Assembly: GCF_041435215.1 (NCBI RefSeq)
Contig: NZ_CP108394.1
Location: 4,960,001-5,024,000 of the forward strand
Reading direction: 5' to 3'
Source of the DNA: Streptomyces sp. NBC_01314
GTDB taxonomy: Bacteria; Actinomycetota; Actinomycetes; Streptomycetales; Streptomycetaceae
Length of the DNA: 64,000 bases
The notes under the pieces are model-generated. The model searched no databases. It worked only from the letters and a program-made list of their open reading frames with translations, and had not been told where the DNA came from. Each line of letters opens with the position of its first letter. Position 1 is the first letter of the stretch. Made by a program: the position numbers and the translations under genes. Positions 32,962 to 41,692 of the stretch are shown here, one piece after another.

Positions 32962-35900
32962 TCAGGGACGGATCGCCGTGTAAACCCCGAGCCACCCCGT
33001 CGCCAGCCGGTCGCCGCCCCTGGTGAAGACGGCCGCCCCGCTGTTGCCCGCCGAGATGCCGGATGGGCCGTCGGGCGGCAGGGGCAGGGTGGTTTCCTCG
33101 CCGTCGCCGATGTGAAGGGTGGTGGTCGCGCCGTTCCACAGCCGGATCACCGAGCCCGGTGGAGCCGCCACCCGGACCGTGCCTTCCTGGTCCTCCCGAA
33201 GGTCCAGGCGGACGCCGGTGGCGCGCTCGGCGAGCAGGGCGTGGTAGCGGTCCGTGGTCAGGGCGCAGTCGCCCGGTGGGGTGGTGCCGGTCCAGTCGGG
33301 GGCGTCGATGCCTCGGGCGCGGGCCGCCTCCCACATACGCGGGACGAGGCGGGGTGCGTGCGGCGCGGTGGCCATCCGCTCGCACATCCACAGCAGTCGC
33401 CCGGCGCCCCGGAAGGGCCCGAGTGCGCGCCAGCGGATGCGAAGCGCAAGGTCGCCGGCGACGACGGCCGCCCAGGGATGGACGGTGCCCATGGGTCCCT
33501 GCGCGCCGAGCCAGGCCAGGTAGCGCCGGGCCTCCTCCAGGATGCCGGTCATGGAGTCTACGGGGATACCGAGGACATAGCCGGGCCGACCGCGAAAGAG
33601 GCGCGGGCGGCCCGCGACCAGCAGCAGGACCGCACGAGCAAGGTCACCGGCCTCGGGTTTCGGCTCATCGCCCTCGGACGCACCGGATTCCTCACGCGCA
33701 CCGGACTCCTCCGATCCACCGACGCCCTCGTACGCACCGGTCTCCGCGGGTTCGCGGTCAGCCTCGCGCAGTACGCGACGCAGCGCCGCCCGGGCCCGTT
33801 CTGTGAACGGGGCCTGTTCGAGCACCGGAAGGCGTGTGCTGAGCAGGGCCGCGAGCAACCGCTCGGCGGCGAAGGCGTTTTCGGGCAACGGGGCCTCGCG
33901 CACCGCGGTGGCCAGTTCGTCGGCGAGGATGGCATCGACCATGAAGCGGCTGGTCAGCCGACCCAGTGGGGTCGCTTCCAGACGGCCCTCGTCCGTGGTG
34001 GCGCGCAGGCAGCCCGCCGTGCTGAGGAACCGGGCCGCCTCGTGCAGCGGCTCGACACTGTCCTCGCCCTGGTGCGCGGCGAACGTTCCCGCCCACCACC
34101 GCGCGGCCTCATCCGGGGCGGTCAGCCGTTCCTGGACCACCTCCGCGAGGAGGTGGTCGGGCAGATGGTCGCCCAGCCGCGACCGCACGGTGTATCCGGC
34201 GGCGAGCCGGGCCTGCCAGTGTGCGCGCTCGCCCACGTCGGTGAGCAGGAAGGCCCAGCCCTCGCGCTCCCCGGCACCGATGCGGCCGGCCCGCCCGAAC
34301 ATCTGCTGGACCATGGACACCTCGATGCGGTCCAGGCCGATGGTGGTGTCACTGACGATCACGGCCCGGGCGGGGAGGTTGACGCCCGCGGCCACGGTGG
34401 AGGTGGCGACCAGGACGTCCGCCTCACGGGTGCGGAAGGCCTGCTCGGCCTCGCGCTTGCCAGGCCAGTCCCGGTAGTGCAGCCGCACACCGGCCTTGGT
34501 GCACAGTCGCTCGACGAGTTCGGCGTCGTCCGCGTCCACGCCGGCGGTCGGTACACCGCGATCGGCGGCCAGCGCGAGAGCCGTCGACCGCACCCGGCGC
34601 TTGCTGCCGCAGAAGACCAGCACGCTGCCGCCGTCCGCGGTGACGTCACGGGCGATCCGGACGGCGGCTTCGGTGCGGACGGCGGCACGCGCCGCCCAGT
34701 CCGCCTCGTCCACCGGGGGCAGCACGGGCAGCTGCCAGGTCAGCCGGGTGGGCCGCCAGGCCGTGCGGACCAGGCGGGCGCCCAGCCAGTCGGCGACCTC
34801 GTCCGCGTTGGCGACCGTCGCGGAGAGACCGACGATGCGCGTTCCCACGCTGTCCTCCCGCACCCGTGCGAGCAGCGCCTCCAGTACGGCCCCACGAGCC
34901 GGGTCGCCGAGCAGGTGGATCTCGTCGACGACCAGGCAGCCGACCTCCGCAAGCGCGTCGCGCAGCGATCCCGCACGGCAGATCGCCTCGAACTTCTCCG
35001 TGGTCGCCACCCACACGTCGGCCGCCCGGATCAGCTCGGTGTCCACCACGGCCTCGCCGGTCAGGCGCACCACACGCAGCCCCTGGCGCCGCCACAGCTG
35101 AAGCTCGCGGTCGAGTTCGTCGGTGAGCGAGCGCTGCGGCACCAGCCAGGCCGCCTTGCGGCCCCGGGCGTGCGCGTCCAGCGCCGCGACCATGCCGATC
35201 GGGGTCTTCCCCGCGCCGGTGGGCGCCACCACGACCAGATGCCCGGCGCCCTCCCGCACGAGGGGAACCGCGGCGGCCTGCGCCGGGTTGAACGTCCGGT
35301 GCGGCAGCAGGGCCGCCCACTCGGCGGGCACCAGTTCCTCGACCGGCATGTACGTGTCGTGGTCACGCTCCGGCAGTTCCTCCAACGCGTCCCACTGGGC
35401 GGCGAAGGCGTCCCGGGCCGCCGCGGCCCAGGGGTCCCCGGCCGGGGCGGCGCCACCGGGGCCGGCTGCGGTCAGGTCGGTGCGGCCACCGACGTCGTTC
35501 ACGTCGGTGACCTGTTCGTCCTCCTCCCAGTAGCGGCTGATGCGGTACGGGATCCCGCGCTCCGCCAGCCACGCCCGCAGTTCACCGTATTCGGGGCCTT
35601 CGGGAAGGATCACCCGCACGTCGTCGGCCGCCGCGACAGCCGCGTCGGCGGGCCGCCACGCCGCATCGACCGCCTTGCACCACAACAGGGCTCGCTTCTC
35701 GGCCTGTTCGGGCACCGGGAGATCCTTCGGCCAGGCCGGACGGCTCCCTTCGCGCACCGTGGGACACACCTGCCCGGGCACCCGGATCGCGGTCACGGTG
35801 ACTGCCGGACCGCTCGGGCAGGACCCCAGCGGCACGAGCTCCGCAGCGACGACCGGCACGGCCCGGCGGGGCGTCCCGGCGGCCAGTTGGTCGTACGTCC

Positions 35901-36282
35901 TCACTCCGAGCTCCGCGAGGGTGAGTGCGGTGGGGCAGGCGGGACAGACGACTGCGGTGTACCGGTGGACCCGCCCTCGGGACTCGTACGGCTTGCGCAG
36001 TGCGTGCAGGTCCCCCTCGCAGATGGGACAACAGCGCTCCACCCGCTCCTCGTAGGACCAGCCGGGCTCGGAGAACCGTGCCGGAGCCCCGGCACGGGCG
36101 CCCAGGGCGACCCCCCACCGCTGCCGTACCACCTCGGCCACGGATCCCCCCGCGCCAGTACCGGGCTGTGCCGGGACTCCCCCAGCCTTCGGCCGGGGGG
36201 ACCCCCCCTCGTCCGTCGCTCCGTCCGCGCTGCGCATGCCGCGACTGTGGCATCTCGTGATCTCCGCCCGCAGGCGGTTCAT
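32962..36282 (-). CDS. Ski2/Hel308-like DEIH-box helicase
   Basis: Large helicase of 1106 residues. ATG 36282 follows GGAAG with 4-nt spacing; an ATG 15 codons later has no such site. An N-terminal zinc-binding pair (CPIC 85-88, CPAC 113-116) precedes the motor: Walker A APTGAGKT at 353-360, QRSLTDELDREL, DEIH at 453-456, motif III GLSATVANADEVADWLG, VLVFCGSKRR, DVLVATSTVAAGVNLPAR and QMFGRAGRIG. Its spacing and the helicase/winged-helix/ratchet region after it (REAPLPENAFAAERLLAALL and beyond) match Ski2-family superfamily-2 helicases. An acidic low-complexity insert lies near residues 880-910. The C-terminal ~90 residues are beta-rich and unassigned. It heads the minus-strand defence block; a role in anti-phage defence is inferred from neighbours only. 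Confidence 0.83.
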   Translation of the reverse strand: MNRLRAEITRCHSRGMRSADGATDEGGSPRPKAGGVPAQPGTGAGGSVAEVVRQRWGVALGARAGAPARFSEPGWSYEERVERCCPICEGDLHALRKPYESRGRVHRYTAVVCPACPTALTLAELGVRTYDQLAAGTPRRAVPVVAAELVPLGSCPSGPAVTVTAIRVPGQVCPTVREGSRPAWPKDLPVPEQAEKRALLWCKAVDAAWRPADAAVAAADDVRVILPEGPEYGELRAWLAERGIPYRISRYWEEDEQVTDVNDVGGRTDLTAAGPGGAAPAGDPWAAAARDAFAAQWDALEELPERDHDTYMPVEELVPAEWAALLPHRTFNPAQAAAVPLVREGAGHLVVVAPTGAGKTPIGMVAALDAHARGRKAAWLVPQRSLTDELDRELQLWRRQGLRVVRLTGEAVVDTELIRAADVWVATTEKFEAICRAGSLRDALAEVGCLVVDEIHLLGDPARGAVLEALLARVREDSVGTRIVGLSATVANADEVADWLGARLVRTAWRPTRLTWQLPVLPPVDEADWAARAAVRTEAAVRIARDVTADGGSVLVFCGSKRRVRSTALALAADRGVPTAGVDADDAELVERLCTKAGVRLHYRDWPGKREAEQAFRTREADVLVATSTVAAGVNLPARAVIVSDTTIGLDRIEVSMVQQMFGRAGRIGAGEREGWAFLLTDVGERAHWQARLAAGYTVRSRLGDHLPDHLLAEVVQERLTAPDEAARWWAGTFAAHQGEDSVEPLHEAARFLSTAGCLRATTDEGRLEATPLGRLTSRFMVDAILADELATAVREAPLPENAFAAERLLAALLSTRLPVLEQAPFTERARAALRRVLREADREPAETGAYEGVGGSEESGAREESGASEGDEPKPEAGDLARAVLLLVAGRPRLFRGRPGYVLGIPVDSMTGILEEARRYLAWLGAQGPMGTVHPWAAVVAGDLALRIRWRALGPFRGAGRLLWMCERMATAPHAPRLVPRMWEAARARGIDAPDWTGTTPPGDCALTTDRYHALLAERATGVRLDLREDQEGTVRVAAPPGSVIRLWNGATTTLHIGDGEETTLPLPPDGPSGISAGNSGAAVFTRGGDRLATGWLGVYTAIRP

Positions 36283-36440
36283 ACGTCTTCCACCACTACG
36301 AGTTCACCACCACGGAGGGGGCCGAGCGTACCGAGTCACGCAACCGCGGCCAGGGCATCGGGTACGGCGGAGCGTGTGCCGCACGTCCTCACAGACGCCG
36401 AAGAGCCTCGACTCCCCATGCCGCCCGCTACGCGCACCGA

Positions 36441-36740
36441 TCAGAGCCTGTCGCAGCTCGAAGCACGCTCAAAGGCGCGCAACCACAGTCGAAGCGGGTC
36501 GGCCGTACACCGGCCAGGCCTCGGCATACACTCCCCCCTTGGCCACCCGGACCACCCGCGCCTTCCTCGCCCACTCCACCAGCAGTCCCAACCTCGACAG
36601 GTCGACCGAGGAACGCACTCCTCGGTCTTGTCGCCGGTGCGTAGCAGGTCCACCGGCTCGCGGGCGTCGGCCATCCGCAGCCGCCCCGCCGCCGCCACCG
36701 CGCGGCCACCCTGCCCCATCCGCTCGGCGAACCCGCGCAC
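36441..36740 (-). pseudogene. Frameshifted remnant of a hypothetical protein C-terminus
   Basis: Reading the minus strand, one frame gives GRLRMADAREPVDLLRTGDK and then breaks; the adjacent frame continues with VRSSVDLSRLGLLVEWARKA and RVVRVAKGGVYAEAWPVYG. Joined, they resemble the end of a common Streptomyces hypothetical (a helical domain that alternates such phrases) often found near plasmid- or phage-type genes. The break is near 36615. The beginning of the gene is not recognisable. Family naming is from memory and uncertain; that the two frames belong together is the firmer point. Confidence 0.45.
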
Positions 36741-37571
36741 TGCGCCCTGATCGCCGGCACCTCGGCCTGTCGGCGCAGTTCACCGTCCGGGGGAAGGTCC
36801 ACGCAGCGGAGGTCCGGCAGCGGAATTCTGCGTCCTCAAAACACTGGACCACTCCCACCCGAGCCCCTGCGGTCGGCCCGTAGTGCGGTGGCGACGTTCC
36901 GACCACACAGAACAAAGCCGACCCTTGCTGTCGTCCGGCTCGCCGAGTTCGGGGACGCGGGGTGCTCTGCGCACAGGGCGTCTCGCGAGGCTCGTGGCCA
37001 ATCGGAGTAGCCATAGGGCAGCGTGTCGTTCCAGCCGCAGGCCACCATCAAGGTTCCCTGCTCCGGCCACGGCATCGTGGAGAGCACCGATGACCGCCCG
37101 AGGGCCACCTGCCACGCATCCGAGGGCGGACATCCGTGTATGGAACATCACGATGTCGCTGCCGACGGGCCCCGAGCGCGGTCAGATCATGGATCAGCCG
37201 GCTGCGAGTAGCCGGTCCGGGAGTGTTCGACCAGGATCAGTTCGTCGATGGACGCGACCCTGTCCGCCGGTGGACCGACGACAAATGACTGACACCCCTC
37301 CGCGACGCCACGCGCCCATCCCAAGTCTCAGCCTGACCCATCGTGTTGGAGACCGGATTCGCCACGAATTTGTCGGACGTCGACAATCTGAACAGGGGTC
37401 AGCACATCGGGCTCAACGGCCCGTCATCCAACCGAGTGTCGAACCACAGGCGCACTACCCGTGGACCAATGCGCTCCCCTCGCACACGCCGTCAGCAGCC
37501 ACAACTGAGCAGACATCGACCAAACCACGAAAACAGCAGGTCATGGTCATCTACATGCTCCGCCTCAAGGG

Positions 37572-37614
37572 AAGCCCTCGCGATCAAACCCCTGACCTAC
37601 GCATCACAGCTGCG
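37572..37614 (-). pseudogene. Decayed copy of the tRNA-Thr 3' half (second old attachment site)
   Basis: About 32 of 41 positions match the tRNA-Thr 3' half with one gap, including gacctacgcat and the gcc-tcg-gat segment. It is in the same orientation as the intact tRNA at 48493-48565 and only about 90 bp left of the perfect copy at 37701. The T-stem is disrupted. It is read as the displaced tRNA end of an earlier integration, more decayed than the 37701 copy. Confidence 0.5.
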
Positions 37615-37664
37615 CAGGTCGACACCCGCACTCCAGCCCGGACCAGACAGCACGAACAACACAA

Positions 37665-37694
37665 AACCCCAGGTCAAAAGCCTGACCTGGGGTT
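37665..37694 (-). terminator. Strong hairpin terminator displaced from the tRNA
   Basis: A perfect 12-bp stem (aaccccaggtca / tgacctggggtt) with a 6-nt loop. On the minus strand it is followed by TTTTGTGTTGTT. It lies immediately beyond the displaced tRNA 3' end, where the original terminator of tRNA-Thr would be, which supports the integration model. Confidence 0.75.
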
Positions 37695-37700
37695 CCAAAA

Positions 37701-37743
37701 GAGCCGCCTTCGGGATTCGAACCCGAGACCTACGCATTACGAG
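37701..37743 (-). repeat. Left attachment site (attL): 43-bp copy of the tRNA-Thr 3' end
   Basis: Identical over 43 bp to 48491-48533, which is the 3' part of the tRNA-Thr gene plus two flanking bases. Sequence identity stops abruptly on both sides. In the standard tRNA-site integration model the element brings a replacement 3' end, so the intact tRNA sits at one border and the old 3' end is displaced to the other, exactly as seen. Confidence 0.9.
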
Positions 37744-37999
37744 ACCACGGGGGTTCGTGACGGCTGGTTCCGGCTCGTACTGTCGGCTGCCGTTCTGCCT
37801 GATCAGAGCATGTACGCACAGGTCCGCGGTGACGCCCTGTGTTACCTCGTCCAAAGGCGTCCGGCCGCACTCTGGCCGCACACGGCCACACCTACGTAGA
37901 CCGAGCCGCCAAAATGCCGTTGTCAGTCTCATACAGGAACTCGAAGGAGCCCTCGAAGGTGAGGCGCAGCTCAGGATGCGTGGGCGTGCTGACCAAGCA

Positions 38000-38535
38000 T
38001 GCCGCGACTACCAGGGTTCGGTTCGGTGCATGAGGACAGCGCTCCGCCAGGTTCATCGCTGCGGAGAAGGCCGTCTACCTGGTGGCCCTACTGTGTGCCG
38101 TGTCCTGGGTGTGGTCCGCTCCTCGTTCTACGCCTGGCTGGAGGCGGAGGAGGCCCGGCAGGTCCGGACGCGGGCGGATGACGCGCTTGCCCACGAGATC
38201 ACCGTGATCCACCTGGCCTCGATAGGTGCCTACGGTGTTCCGCGGGGTGCACGCCGAGCTGCGGCGGCTGGGCCAGGCTGTCAACCGCAAGCGGGTGGAA
38301 CGGGTGATGCGCGAACGCCAGATCGCCGGCGTCGCGCGCCGAAGACGCGGCTTCGTCAGAGCACCGGCAGGACTGGGTCCTGTTTTGATATCGCCGCGGC
38401 GGAGAGTTTCTGGGCTGTACTCAAGGAAGAGATCGGCACTCGGATCTGGCTCGACCGGGCGACCGCCCGCGCCGAGGTGTTCATGTTCATCAAGACAGGG
38501 CCACCTACGCTACACCTCAGCACCGACGCATAGTA
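38000..38535 (+). pseudogene. IS3-family transposase remnant with internal deletion
   Basis: The first part reads, across two frames, as the start of an IS3-type OrfB: FIAAEKAVYLVAL, GVVRSSFYAWLEAEEARQ, then AYGVPRVHAELRRLGQAVNR and RVERVMRERQIAGVARRRRG. The C-terminal part follows abruptly as CFDIAAAESFWAVLKEEIG and WLDRATARAEVFMFIKT. The DDE catalytic core between these segments is mostly missing, as is the final RRRHS-type tail. So this is a deleted, frameshifted copy. No terminal inverted repeats could be defined. It lies inside the island near attL. Confidence 0.8.
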
Positions 38536-38635
38536 GTTGTCGGTCTTCGACAGACCTTTCAGAGTGACGCCAGCTCGGGAAACGCCCGTCAGGAGAGCTC
38601 GGCCAGGTCCCTCGCCCGGCATACGAGGCATTCCG

Positions 38636-39622
38636 TCAGCGGCGCGCGCCAGGGGTGGCCGAGCTGCCCGGCAGCGGAGTGCGCGCCGGTCCTCCGGCTA
38701 GTACGTCCCGGATGTTGTCCACCGCGAGGTCCACCATCGCAGCCCGCGTGGCCTCGGTGGCCGAACCGATGTGCGGAAGCGTGACCACATGGGGCTCGCC
38801 GACCAGCGGAGAGAGGTCACGTCCCATGGGTTCGCGCTCGAAGACGTCCAGGCCCGCCGAGTGGATGACCCCGTCGCGCAGTGCCCGGGTCAGGGCATTC
38901 TCGTCGACGACACCACCCCGCGAGGTGCTGACGAGGGTGGCGGTGGGCTTCATGGCCGCCAGTTCGGCGGCGCCGATGAGGTGACGCGTCTGCGGGGTGA
39001 GGGGGACGTGCAGCGAGATGATGTCGGCCTCGGCAAGGAGGGTGGGCAGGTCCACGGACTTGGAGAGGGTGTCGTCGGGTGCACTCGGGTCGTGGTGGAG
39101 GAGCCGCATGCCGAAGCCCTGCGCACGGCGCGCCACCGCTCGTCCGATCTGGCCGTAGCCGATCACGCCGAGCGTGGCACCGTGCACGTCCAGGCCCAGG
39201 TAGTCGTCCATCCGGAACAGGTCCCACTGACCGGCGGCCAGTGAGTCGCGAGCAGCGCCGAGCCGTCTGCGGGCCATGAGGATGAGCGCGAAGGTGAGGT
39301 CGGCGGTGGTCTCGGCGAGAACGCCGGGAGTGTGGGTGACCACGACACCGCGTTCGGCCGCCGCGTCCCGGTCGACCGCGTCGTAGCCCATGCTCGCCAG
39401 CGCCACGACGCGCAGCGTGGGCCCGGCCGCATCCAGCAGGGCGGCGTCCACCCGGTCGTTGCCCAAGGCCAGGATGGCGCTCACGTCCCTCGCCAGTACG
39501 GCCAGATCCGCCGGATCGGGCTTGCCCGTGCCCGTCCAACCCACGACCTCGGCCTGGGATGCCAGGCGGGCGAGACTCCCGCCGAGGAGGTCCGCCCGGG
39601 TGGTGAGCACACGCTGCTTCAT
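38636..39622 (-). CDS. D-2-hydroxyacid dehydrogenase (glyoxylate/hydroxypyruvate reductase-like)
   Basis: NAD(P)-dependent enzyme of 328 residues that interconverts a 2-oxoacid and a D-2-hydroxyacid. ATG 39622 follows GGGAG at 6 nt. NAD-binding motif LGVIGYGQIGRAVA; the substrate-binding Arg is in STSRGGVVDE, the acid in GLDVFEREP, and the catalytic His in LPHIGSATEATR. The segment EPMGRDLSPLVGEPHVVTLPH is typical of the gluconate/glyoxylate reductase group. It lies 99 bp downstream of the LysR gene on the same strand, separate from the plus-strand catabolic operon. If that operon yields glyoxylate or another 2-oxoacid, this enzyme could dispose of it; that link is an inference. Confidence 0.9.
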   Translation of the reverse strand: MKQRVLTTRADLLGGSLARLASQAEVVGWTGTGKPDPADLAVLARDVSAILALGNDRVDAALLDAAGPTLRVVALASMGYDAVDRDAAAERGVVVTHTPGVLAETTADLTFALILMARRRLGAARDSLAAGQWDLFRMDDYLGLDVHGATLGVIGYGQIGRAVARRAQGFGMRLLHHDPSAPDDTLSKSVDLPTLLAEADIISLHVPLTPQTRHLIGAAELAAMKPTATLVSTSRGGVVDENALTRALRDGVIHSAGLDVFEREPMGRDLSPLVGEPHVVTLPHIGSATEATRAAMVDLAVDNIRDVLAGGPARTPLPGSSATPGARR

Positions 39623-39721
39623 CTGTTTCTCCCGGTGACGTCGATTCGCGAAAAAGCTAGTCAGCACATACCCGGGGGGCAAATAGGTGTTTTACATGAC
39701 GCCATCGAAAACTGGTATGCA

Positions 39722-40639
39722 TTACGTTGAGGTGTCGCCTTCACCGAATTCCGTGATCAATTCATGGAACAGGTCGTGCACGGCGAGCGCGGGCTCCGAC
39801 AGCGGTTGGTGGTCGGAGGTACACAGGGACAGTTTGACCTGGATCGCCGGGTCGACGATCCGGCGAACCACCAGATTCCGCACGTCGAGGATCGCGCGCG
39901 CCGCGGACCAGGGCAGGACCGTCGCCCCGAGGTCGGCGCCCACCGCGCTGACCAGGGTCAGGACCGACTCGATCTCGCCGACCACCTTGGGTTCGAGCGA
40001 TGCGTGCTGGAACGCGGCGTCGACGACCTGCCTGATGGTGTGGATGCGGCTGGGCAGCAACAGGCCGACACCGGCCAGCTCTTCGAGGGGGACATCGCCG
40101 TCGCCGGGTGGCACGGCTCCGCCCGGCGCGGCGATCAGGAACAGGTCCTCGGTGCGCAGCGGCTCGAACTGCACGCCCCGCAGCGGCCCGGCCCCGTAGA
40201 TGAACGCCATGTCCATACGGCCGGTCATAATCGCCTCGCTGATCACGCCGCCGAAGTTCTCGTTGATGTGCAGCAGGATGTCGGGGTAGCGCTCGCGCAC
40301 GCTCCTGAGCAGCGGGAGCGCGAGCGCCGCGCCCATGCTGTAGGGGGCAAGCCCCACCGAGACGCTGCCCGCAGGTGCCCGTCCGGAGACGTCGACCGCC
40401 GCGTGGGCGAGGTCGATCTGGCGCAGGATGAGCTGGGCGTGACGGTACAGCGCGCGGCCGGCCTCGGTCGGGGCGACGCCGCGTTTGCTGCGGATCAGTA
40501 GTTGCTGCTTGAACTGGGCTTCCAGCGCCGAGAGTTGCTGGCTGAGCGCGGGCTGCGCGATGTGCAGGATGTCGGCCGCGCGCGTGATGCTCCCGGCATC
40601 CACGATCTTTACGAACGAGTAGAGACGCCTGGTGTCCAT
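39722..40639 (-). CDS. LysR-family transcriptional regulator
   Basis: Regulator of 305 residues; the ATG at 40639 begins the family's N-terminal DNA-binding helix-turn-helix (RRLYSFVKIVDAGSITRAA, LHIAQPALSQQLSALE). The effector-binding domain follows from about residue 90 (GSVSVGLAPYSMGAALALPL, LLHINENFGG, MDMAFIYGAG). It resembles Nac/Cbl-type members in the length and the A-Q-P-A-L-S-Q-Q recognition helix. It is divergent from pxpA across a 269-bp gap, the normal arrangement for a LysR protein controlling the neighbouring catabolic operon in response to substrate. Confidence 0.93.
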   Translation of the reverse strand: MDTRRLYSFVKIVDAGSITRAADILHIAQPALSQQLSALEAQFKQQLLIRSKRGVAPTEAGRALYRHAQLILRQIDLAHAAVDVSGRAPAGSVSVGLAPYSMGAALALPLLRSVRERYPDILLHINENFGGVISEAIMTGRMDMAFIYGAGPLRGVQFEPLRTEDLFLIAAPGGAVPPGDGDVPLEELAGVGLLLPSRIHTIRQVVDAAFQHASLEPKVVGEIESVLTLVSAVGADLGATVLPWSAARAILDVRNLVVRRIVDPAIQVKLSLCTSDHQPLSEPALAVHDLFHELITEFGEGDTST

Positions 40640-40908
40640 GTGCGGGCCTTCCACGGGGCGGAGCCTCATGGTAGGCGCGAGGTCGTCCGGCGGACCTTGG
40701 TGCGCGGGCGCCGGGTCATATCCAACGGCTATTACGTCACGCACAACGCATATTTGCCGCCTTCGCGCGTTCGGATTACGTTCACCGAAACGCGATTTCC
40801 CGGTCGCTTGATCGCACGGTCCACGCATCTCACGGGAATCGTAACAGCCTTGTTAATCCACCTTTACAGGCGCCGTTTTCTTCATTCATCCGGTACCCGG
40901 AGGACGTC
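40640..40908. promoter_or_regulatory. Divergent lysR/pxpA promoter region
   Basis: A 269-bp intergenic stretch, distinctly AT-richer around 40725-40770 and 40840-40890 than the coding neighbours. LysR proteins usually bind one T-N11-A palindrome here; several imperfect candidates occur and I cannot choose among them. The pxpA start has a strong GGAGG five bases upstream. Confidence 0.55.
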
Positions 40909-41691
40909 ATGACGCACACGGTTGATCTCGTGGCCGACCTCGGCGAGGGGTTCGGCGCCTACACCATGGGCGATGACGAGGCCCTCCTCGACGTGCTCAC
41001 ATCGGCCAACGTCGCGTGCGGTTTCCACGCGGGCGACCCCCGCATCATGGACGCCACCGTCCGCCACTGCGTCCAGCGCGGCGTGGCCGTGGGCGCGCAC
41101 CCCAGCTTTCCCGATCTCGTCGGGTTCGGCCGCCGCGCGATGGACCTGACGCCGGACGAGGTCCGCACCGACGTGCTCTACCAGATCGGTGCGCTCCAGG
41201 CGTTCGCCGCCGCACACGGCACCCGCGTACGGCATGTGGCACCGCACGGCCGGCTCGGCAACCTGGTCGCGACCCGGCCCGACTACGCGGCAGCCGTGGC
41301 CGACGCGGTCGCCTCGCTCGACCGGTCGCTGATCGTGCTGGCGCAGGACGGCGCGCTCGCCGACGCCGCACGCGCCCGCGACCTGCGGGTGGGCATCGTC
41401 GGGATCGCCGACCGGGCCTACCGCGACGACGGCACGCTGGTGCCGAGGAGCGAGCCGGGCGCGGTCATCCACGAGAAGGGGGAGATCGCCGAGCGGACGA
41501 TCCGCATGGTGACCGAGGGCGTCGTACGCAGTGTCGGCGGCCGTGACATTCCCGTCGACTGCGACACCGTGCTGCTGCACGGCGACACCCCGGGCGCCAT
41601 ATCCCTCGCCCACCGCGTACGCGAGGATCTGCTTGCCGCCGGCGTCAAGATCACGGCCCTGGCCGACGTGCTCGACCACAAGGCCGCCTGA
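40909..41691 (+). CDS. pxpA: LamB/YcsF-family protein, 5-oxoprolinase subunit PxpA-like
   Basis: Catalytic subunit (260 residues) of the ATP-dependent 5-oxoprolinase PxpABC, which opens a cyclic lactam to a glutamate-type acid. Typical motifs: the start VDLVADLGEGFG, ANVACGFHAGDP, GVAVGAHPSFPDL, FGRRAMDLTPDEV and a late DTVLLHGDTPGA. One difference stands out: the family's usual KPHGALYN is APHGRLGN here, losing the Lys and Tyr. PxpA, PxpB and PxpC follow in order with almost no spacing. The altered motif may mean a substrate other than plain 5-oxoproline. The gene is preceded by a strong ribosome site. Confidence 0.9.
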   Translation: MTHTVDLVADLGEGFGAYTMGDDEALLDVLTSANVACGFHAGDPRIMDATVRHCVQRGVAVGAHPSFPDLVGFGRRAMDLTPDEVRTDVLYQIGALQAFAAAHGTRVRHVAPHGRLGNLVATRPDYAAAVADAVASLDRSLIVLAQDGALADAARARDLRVGIVGIADRAYRDDGTLVPRSEPGAVIHEKGEIAERTIRMVTEGVVRSVGGRDIPVDCDTVLLHGDTPGAISLAHRVREDLLAAGVKITALADVLDHKAA

Positions 41692-41692
41692 C

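Larger units (their letters stand above)
19313..37614. mobile_element. Putative older integrated segment carrying the defence genes
   Basis: The two decayed tRNA-Thr 3'-end copies at 19313-19357 and about 37572-37614 flank a block in which every supported gene lies on the minus strand and most have a defence-type function: SUV3-like helicase, Wadjet JetABCD, Phd/PIN pair, Ski2-like helicase. Gene debris accumulates just inside the right end. No integrase or transfer gene survives inside this block, so its mobility is inferred only from the flanking repeats and the content. Confidence 0.35.
36283..37700. other. Debris region of 1.4 kb left of the inner attachment site
   Basis: No intact gene. 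The region holds a frameshifted C-terminal protein remnant (about 36441-36740), a decayed tRNA 3' copy (37572-37614) and a strong hairpin (37665-37694). The promoter of the helicase ending at 32962 must lie just left of 36330. The rest translates into short Arg/Pro-rich frames without starts. The AT content rises in 37260-37660, as in decayed or recently acquired DNA. Confidence 0.55.

Noticed and set aside
33000..33100. Protease-like GNSGAAVFT segment at the helicase C-terminus read as a trypsin domain
   Set aside because: No matching His or Asp segments precede it and the region is far too short for a protease fold.
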